Shown: positions 35,869 through 39,069 of the stretch, piece by piece
Numbering within the stretch: position 1 is the first letter of the stretch
Layout: the number at the start of each line of letters is the position of its first letter
NCBI GenBank assembly: GCA_013287905.1
Contig: JABDCW010000014.1
Location: 1-39,069, forward strand
Length of the DNA: 39,069 nt
Direction: 5' to 3'
Source of the DNA: Chlamydiota bacterium
Lineage (GTDB): Bacteria; Chlamydiota; Chlamydiia; Chlamydiales; Parachlamydiaceae
Program-made: the position numbers and the translations under genes
Notes under the pieces: generated by a model
What the model was told of the DNA's origin: nothing
What the model saw: only the letters and a program-made list of their open reading frames with translations
The model's database searches: none

Positions 35869-36429
35869 ATGATAAAATTAAAGTATTCTTCCCTTGCCAA
35901 ATTTTTTACCTCTCACGAGATGTCTTCAAAGATCATTGGGGCGTCAGACGCCATTCCCTTTGAAACGCTGTTTGTTTATCTCGAAGAAGAGGAAAAAGAT
36001 CCAATATTACAGATTCGGATCACCAGGCAGGAACTCGACTCTTCTGATCTGGATATGGGGTATCAACCCAATCCAAATGGCTATTACCACCTACAATTCA
36101 CATTGCCGATCAATACTGTTGTCGCAGATAAGGCTGTTGGAGAAGTCGGAAGGTTCATCATTTTGGTCAACCGGCTATCGACATTGCCAGGATTTGAATT
36201 TGATGAGGTCAGCCGATCCGTTTATTACCGGTATGCGACTTTAGTGCCCGGCAAAGAAATCGACCCTTATCTTTTAATCTCCATTACAGGAACAATTTTA
36301 TTATTTATCACTACCTTTGAAAGTTATCTGAAAAAACTGGCTGCGGGAGAGATGAATTTTTCCGAAGTCATCAAGGAATTTCAGCAAATGGAAGAACTGC
36401 AAAATATAACAAAGTCAAAAACAATTTAA
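35869..36429 (+). CDS. YbjN/type III chaperone-like protein
   Basis: This is a 186-residue acidic protein without a signal peptide. The alternating beta strands and helices (ETLFVYLEEEEKDPILQIRI, HLQFTLPI, GRFIILVNRLSTLPGFEFDE, VYYRYATLV, LISITGTILLFITTFESYL) fit the YbjN fold, which resembles CesT/SycE-type secretion chaperones. TGAGGA precedes the start 10 bases after the upstream gene, so the two form an operon like an effector-chaperone pair. The family assignment is from fold pattern, not from sequence identity. Confidence 0.6.
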   Translation: MIKLKYSSLAKFFTSHEMSSKIIGASDAIPFETLFVYLEEEEKDPILQIRITRQELDSSDLDMGYQPNPNGYYHLQFTLPINTVVADKAVGEVGRFIILVNRLSTLPGFEFDEVSRSVYYRYATLVPGKEIDPYLLISITGTILLFITTFESYLKKLAAGEMNFSEVIKEFQQMEELQNITKSKTI

Positions 36430-36478
36430 TCGTTTTTACACAAAACTATAACAATTTACATAAAACTAATATTTTTCT

Positions 36479-37807
36479 ATGATCATTCATTATATTAAGC
36501 TAACGGTCTTTTTTGCGTTAATCGCTTGCTGCCCAATCCATTGCGCTGATCTAAACCACACTTCTCCTCCCACTTCCTTTGTCCAGGATACCAAGGACCA
36601 GTACCTCCAATTTTCGATCGGCAAGGCAATGCACACGAGGCGCATAAGCGAGATCGATCGTTTGAGTAAGGAAAGAGGGACCCCCGAGGAAGAAGCGCTT
36701 GCCAAAGAAATTGCAGGCAATGCACCCGACTACACTTGCGGCGATACCCATGAAGCCTCCATACGCTTCTTTATCGAGTCACATTTCGGTCCGGCCTCTT
36801 CCAGCCTTTATTGCGTTGCCGAAGACAGGATCGGTAAAAGGGAGTTTGTGTTCATCGACAAAGAAAATGAAATTGTGGTCAAAGTGTTTCCTCAAATACC
36901 CAAGCACTATTTCAAAATCATCCATGAATTATCGGGACATCAGGCGTTCAGGGAGTTGAACCTTGCACAAGCCGGTATGGCAGAGTTTTTGCGTTTGGGA
37001 AAATACTCCCTGAATGGTGTGGACTATCTTCTGCTCGCCATGACCTTTGTTAAAGGGGAAGAAATTCGAAAGTTTTTTGCTCCCGTTTATTCCGCAGGCG
37101 GACCTGCAGAAAAGCAGGAGGCTATCGATGATCTGAAAAAAATATTTTACCTCTTAGGTACAGTTATGGGCGAAGCGCATTCCCGGGGAAAAATGAAAGC
37201 CTCTCCATCTGCAGACCATACAGAAGCTGTTATGCAATCCTACACCCTGGCAGCCGGCAAACTAATAGATAAATACAAAGAAGCGGACAGAGAAAATAGC
37301 GAAATGGCCGAACGGATATGGGAAAATTTTATTACAATTTCCAGTCAGTATGACACAGGGCCTGTTTACTTTGCGCCCTCTCATGGCGACGCCCATTTAG
37401 GTAATTTTTTGTACGATAAGGCATCTGAAAAAATAACGGTCATTGATTCTGTGCGGGCCCACCTTTCCGTAGATTCGGAAGACCTGCCCATTTCGGATAG
37501 TTATTCTTATGATTGTGTACGAATCGAAGATAGCATCATCAAAGGGATTTTGACCTATGAAAATGATGTAGATCTTATCCAGGAACTGATCGGGACTTTC
37601 AGGCAAGGGTACGAAATTAGCGCCGGAGATATCATGAATCAATCCCACTTTGAGCTCAATCGTTTCCTAAGGACATTAAAGCAGTACGTTTCCACTTTCA
37701 AGTGGAAAACGGAAGACGATTTAGTCAAGCGGGAGAGCTTGCGCCGTATGCATGCCTATTATGAAGGCATGTTGTGCAATGCTGTCGCTCTCCTGGCAAT
37801 CCATTGA
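36479..37807 (+). CDS. exported kinase-fold (aminoglycoside/choline phosphotransferase-like) protein
   Basis: This is a 442-residue protein. Residues 1-22 are a Sec-type signal peptide (KLTVFFALIACC core; IHCA could be the cleavage site, or a cysteine could be lipidated). The catalytic loop is FAPSHGDAHLGNFLYD, the HGDxHxxN motif of APH/choline kinases (His302, Asp304, Asn309), and IDSV supplies the metal-binding Asp323. The N-lobe contains VKVFPQIPKHYFK, where the first Lys may bind ATP. An export signal on a small-molecule or protein kinase fold suggests an effector or a periplasmic protein; no substrate is evident. Its 3' end overlaps the convergent gene at 37759 by 49 bases. Confidence 0.75.
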   Translation: MIIHYIKLTVFFALIACCPIHCADLNHTSPPTSFVQDTKDQYLQFSIGKAMHTRRISEIDRLSKERGTPEEEALAKEIAGNAPDYTCGDTHEASIRFFIESHFGPASSSLYCVAEDRIGKREFVFIDKENEIVVKVFPQIPKHYFKIIHELSGHQAFRELNLAQAGMAEFLRLGKYSLNGVDYLLLAMTFVKGEEIRKFFAPVYSAGGPAEKQEAIDDLKKIFYLLGTVMGEAHSRGKMKASPSADHTEAVMQSYTLAAGKLIDKYKEADRENSEMAERIWENFITISSQYDTGPVYFAPSHGDAHLGNFLYDKASEKITVIDSVRAHLSVDSEDLPISDSYSYDCVRIEDSIIKGILTYENDVDLIQELIGTFRQGYEISAGDIMNQSHFELNRFLRTLKQYVSTFKWKTEDDLVKRESLRRMHAYYEGMLCNAVALLAIH

Positions 37808-38157
37808 TTATTTGTTTTGATTAATTCTTTGAGCATAGCTTCCCCATTGTTAACAATTGCCGTTGGCAGGGGGGATAATAGCTCTGCAAACGGAACAGTC
37901 CCATTTTTCGTAATACTGACCGTATTCAGCGATTTAACGCTACTTTTCCAATCGGGAAATGGATCGGAGTTGTAAGGCCAATATTGATTCATGCCCTGAC
38001 CTAAAGCATAGCTGTACTTTTGCATTCTGTCAGTTATACTTGCAGGATCGCTATATCCGCCAACACAACGTCTAATGACCTCTTTCTCATACTCCGATAT
38101 TCGAAACTCATTTATTTTAGCTGCTACAGACCGGGCTACATAAAAATCGTAGGACAT
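37759..38157 (-). CDS. unrecognised 132-aa protein
   Basis: I start at the ATG at 38157 (MSYDFYVARSVAAKINEF), preceded by AAAGGGGG. The open frame continues upstream to 38355 only because it reads through an inverted repeat. The protein has no signal peptide or membrane segment, a Tyr/Glu-rich helical N-terminus, and Asn/Pro-containing centre. The last 16 codons overlap the end of the convergent kinase-like gene. No function is recognised. Confidence 0.65.
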   Translation of the reverse strand: MSYDFYVARSVAAKINEFRISEYEKEVIRRCVGGYSDPASITDRMQKYSYALGQGMNQYWPYNSDPFPDWKSSVKSLNTVSITKNGTVPFAELLSPLPTAIVNNGEAMLKELIKTNNQWIARRATALHNMPS

Positions 38158-38263
38158 AAAACCCCCTTTGTTAGACTCAATTCTCATCCTAATAAAAATT
38201 TTTTTTAAAATCAATGAGGTGCAATCAGGATACAGGCGACTAATCATTAAAGTATTTAAAGCA

Positions 38264-38421
38264 TCAGGCAAGGTTACCGCAGAGCCGCAAAGTACGCAGA
38301 GGAAGCGCAGAGCCTGGAATTTAAACCAGGCAAAGCTCTTGCCGAAGCAACTCAACTATTTTTTTGGCATCCTCTTAAGCCTCCTCTGCGTACTTTGCGG
38401 CTCTGCGGTAAGCTTGCCTGA
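38264..38421. repeat. 43-bp inverted repeat (MITE-like) in the 389-bp gap
   Basis: Arms 38264-38306 and 38379-38421 match over 43 bases with two mismatches. They contain GCAGAGCCGCAAAG and GTACGCAGAGG, of the CGCAAAG repeat style seen at 1175. The 72-base loop has a small CCTGG/CCAGG hairpin. It lacks a gene. The remaining gap (38158-38263 and 38422-38546) shows only AT-rich sequence. Confidence 0.75.
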
Positions 38422-38546
38422 GATTTTCAAGAAATCATTTTAATATCCGGTCACCTGAGCCAGGGCAAATGCAATATTTTTGTATTTACAATAAAATGAT
38501 ATTGTCTATACTCAATGTCATAAACCTCTTACATGTAGTGAGAATC

Positions 38547-39069
38547 ATGGCCAAAAACACCCAAACAACAAGTGGACCGGCATTCAAAGAAGAGCTTTCA
38601 GGGACCTCTGAACATTCAAATCTTGCCGAGTGGGCTCTTGCAAACGGCAAAAACATTGCCTATATTCTTTGCGCTCTGCTCATTGCCGTCGTTTTATTAT
38701 ATCGCTTCAGCAGCACCCGGGCTAATGAAACAGAAGGCGATTATATTAAGGCATCTAATGCCTTTATTGCCTTCTCAAAGGCACATGAGTCATCCAACGA
38801 TGCCGGCCAAGCCGCACAAACATCCCTTAACGAACTTACCCGCCTCATGACAAAACATCCCGAACTTCATGCTCAATATGATGGTTCGATTGCACAAATA
38901 TTATTGAATCGTTCAGATGTACCGGAAGCACTCAAATTTGCCAATGCAACTCTTGCGCGCACCTCTGTCAATCACCTCGAAAATCAGGCCGATTTTGCAT
39001 CGACCACTCTACTTATCGCAGAGCAGCAGTACAAGCAAGCTTTAGAGAAATCATTGAAACTGCAAGAGA
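38547..39069 (+). CDS. anchored tetratricopeptide-like protein, N-terminal part (runs off window)
   Basis: The frame opens at the ATG at 38547 (MAKNTQTTSGPAF) and stays open to the end, 174 codons. A single transmembrane segment lies at residues about 37-52 (NIAYILCALLIAVVLLYRF). The following part has Ala-rich helical pairs of the TPR style. The layout resembles YfgM-type proteins (N-terminal anchor plus periplasmic TPRs), which work with the Sec/BAM pathway. The partial length prevents a firm family call. Confidence 0.7.
   Translation, partial: MAKNTQTTSGPAFKEELSGTSEHSNLAEWALANGKNIAYILCALLIAVVLLYRFSSTRANETEGDYIKASNAFIAFSKAHESSNDAGQAAQTSLNELTRLMTKHPELHAQYDGSIAQILLNRSDVPEALKFANATLARTSVNHLENQADFASTTLLIAEQQYKQALEKSLKLQE

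Noticed and set aside
38158..38355. N-terminal extension of the gene at 37759
   Set aside because: It reads the arm of an inverted repeat, and a strong ribosome-binding site stands before the ATG at 38157.

Overview
The window looks like a chromosomal segment of an environmental (Parachlamydia-like) member of the Chlamydiae. The supporting evidence is the gene order pepF-groS-groL, an unusually long plant/chlamydia-type IspG (657 aa, against about 370 in E. coli), a sufCDS cluster, a GNAT gene next to prfB, a primary sigma factor with chlamydial-type neighbours, and several predicted secreted or membrane proteins of no recognisable family. The large intergenic gaps, dispersed palindromes, toxin-antitoxin genes and an RHS toxin locus are typical of amoeba-associated chlamydiae rather than the compact pathogenic Chlamydia. 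Genus assignment is not possible from sequence reading alone.

Layout. Positions 1-1120 hold the 3' end of enolase and an overlapping anchored protein of unknown function. Positions 1310-7890 are an accessory island. It has a secreted 1689-aa RHS/YD-repeat protein with a variable C-terminal tip, then two tandemly duplicated small genes that look like its immunity genes. A 500-bp non-coding block follows, built from a 33-bp direct repeat carrying DnaA-box sequences and a series of palindromes. Two unrecognised minus-strand ORFs follow (7893-9009). Positions 9278-13181 are the pepF-groS-groL core block, closed by a 42-bp perfect hairpin facing yajC. Positions 14055-18274 carry sufC-sufD-sufS and a tsaC/sua5 gene in one tight operon; sufB is not there. 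Positions 18293-21610 are a second accessory stretch: an AlbA/Schlafen-type regulator with operator-like repeats, a truncated serine-recombinase remnant cut by a MITE-like sequence, a lysine-rich protein, and a frameshifted membrane-protein gene.

Positions 21798-30441 return to core genes: ispG, a RluA-type pseudouridine synthase, hicAB, rpoD, dinG and ispD. Two of these (ispG, ispD) belong to the MEP isoprenoid pathway. A 33-aa lysine-rich microprotein gene with a strong ribosome-binding site lies divergently upstream of rpoD. Positions 30719-39069 mix orphan genes (a 473-aa unknown protein, a putative effector plus YbjN/chaperone-like partner, and a kinase-fold protein with a signal peptide) with GNAT and prfB. 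prfB needs the classical +1 programmed frameshift. The window ends inside an anchored TPR-like gene.

The most notable locus is the RHS toxin with a duplicated immunity gene and the adjacent DnaA-box direct-repeat array. Other items of interest are a family of dispersed hairpins whose stems change in a compensatory way, a 164-bp MITE and its relatives, and the secreted kinase-like protein.
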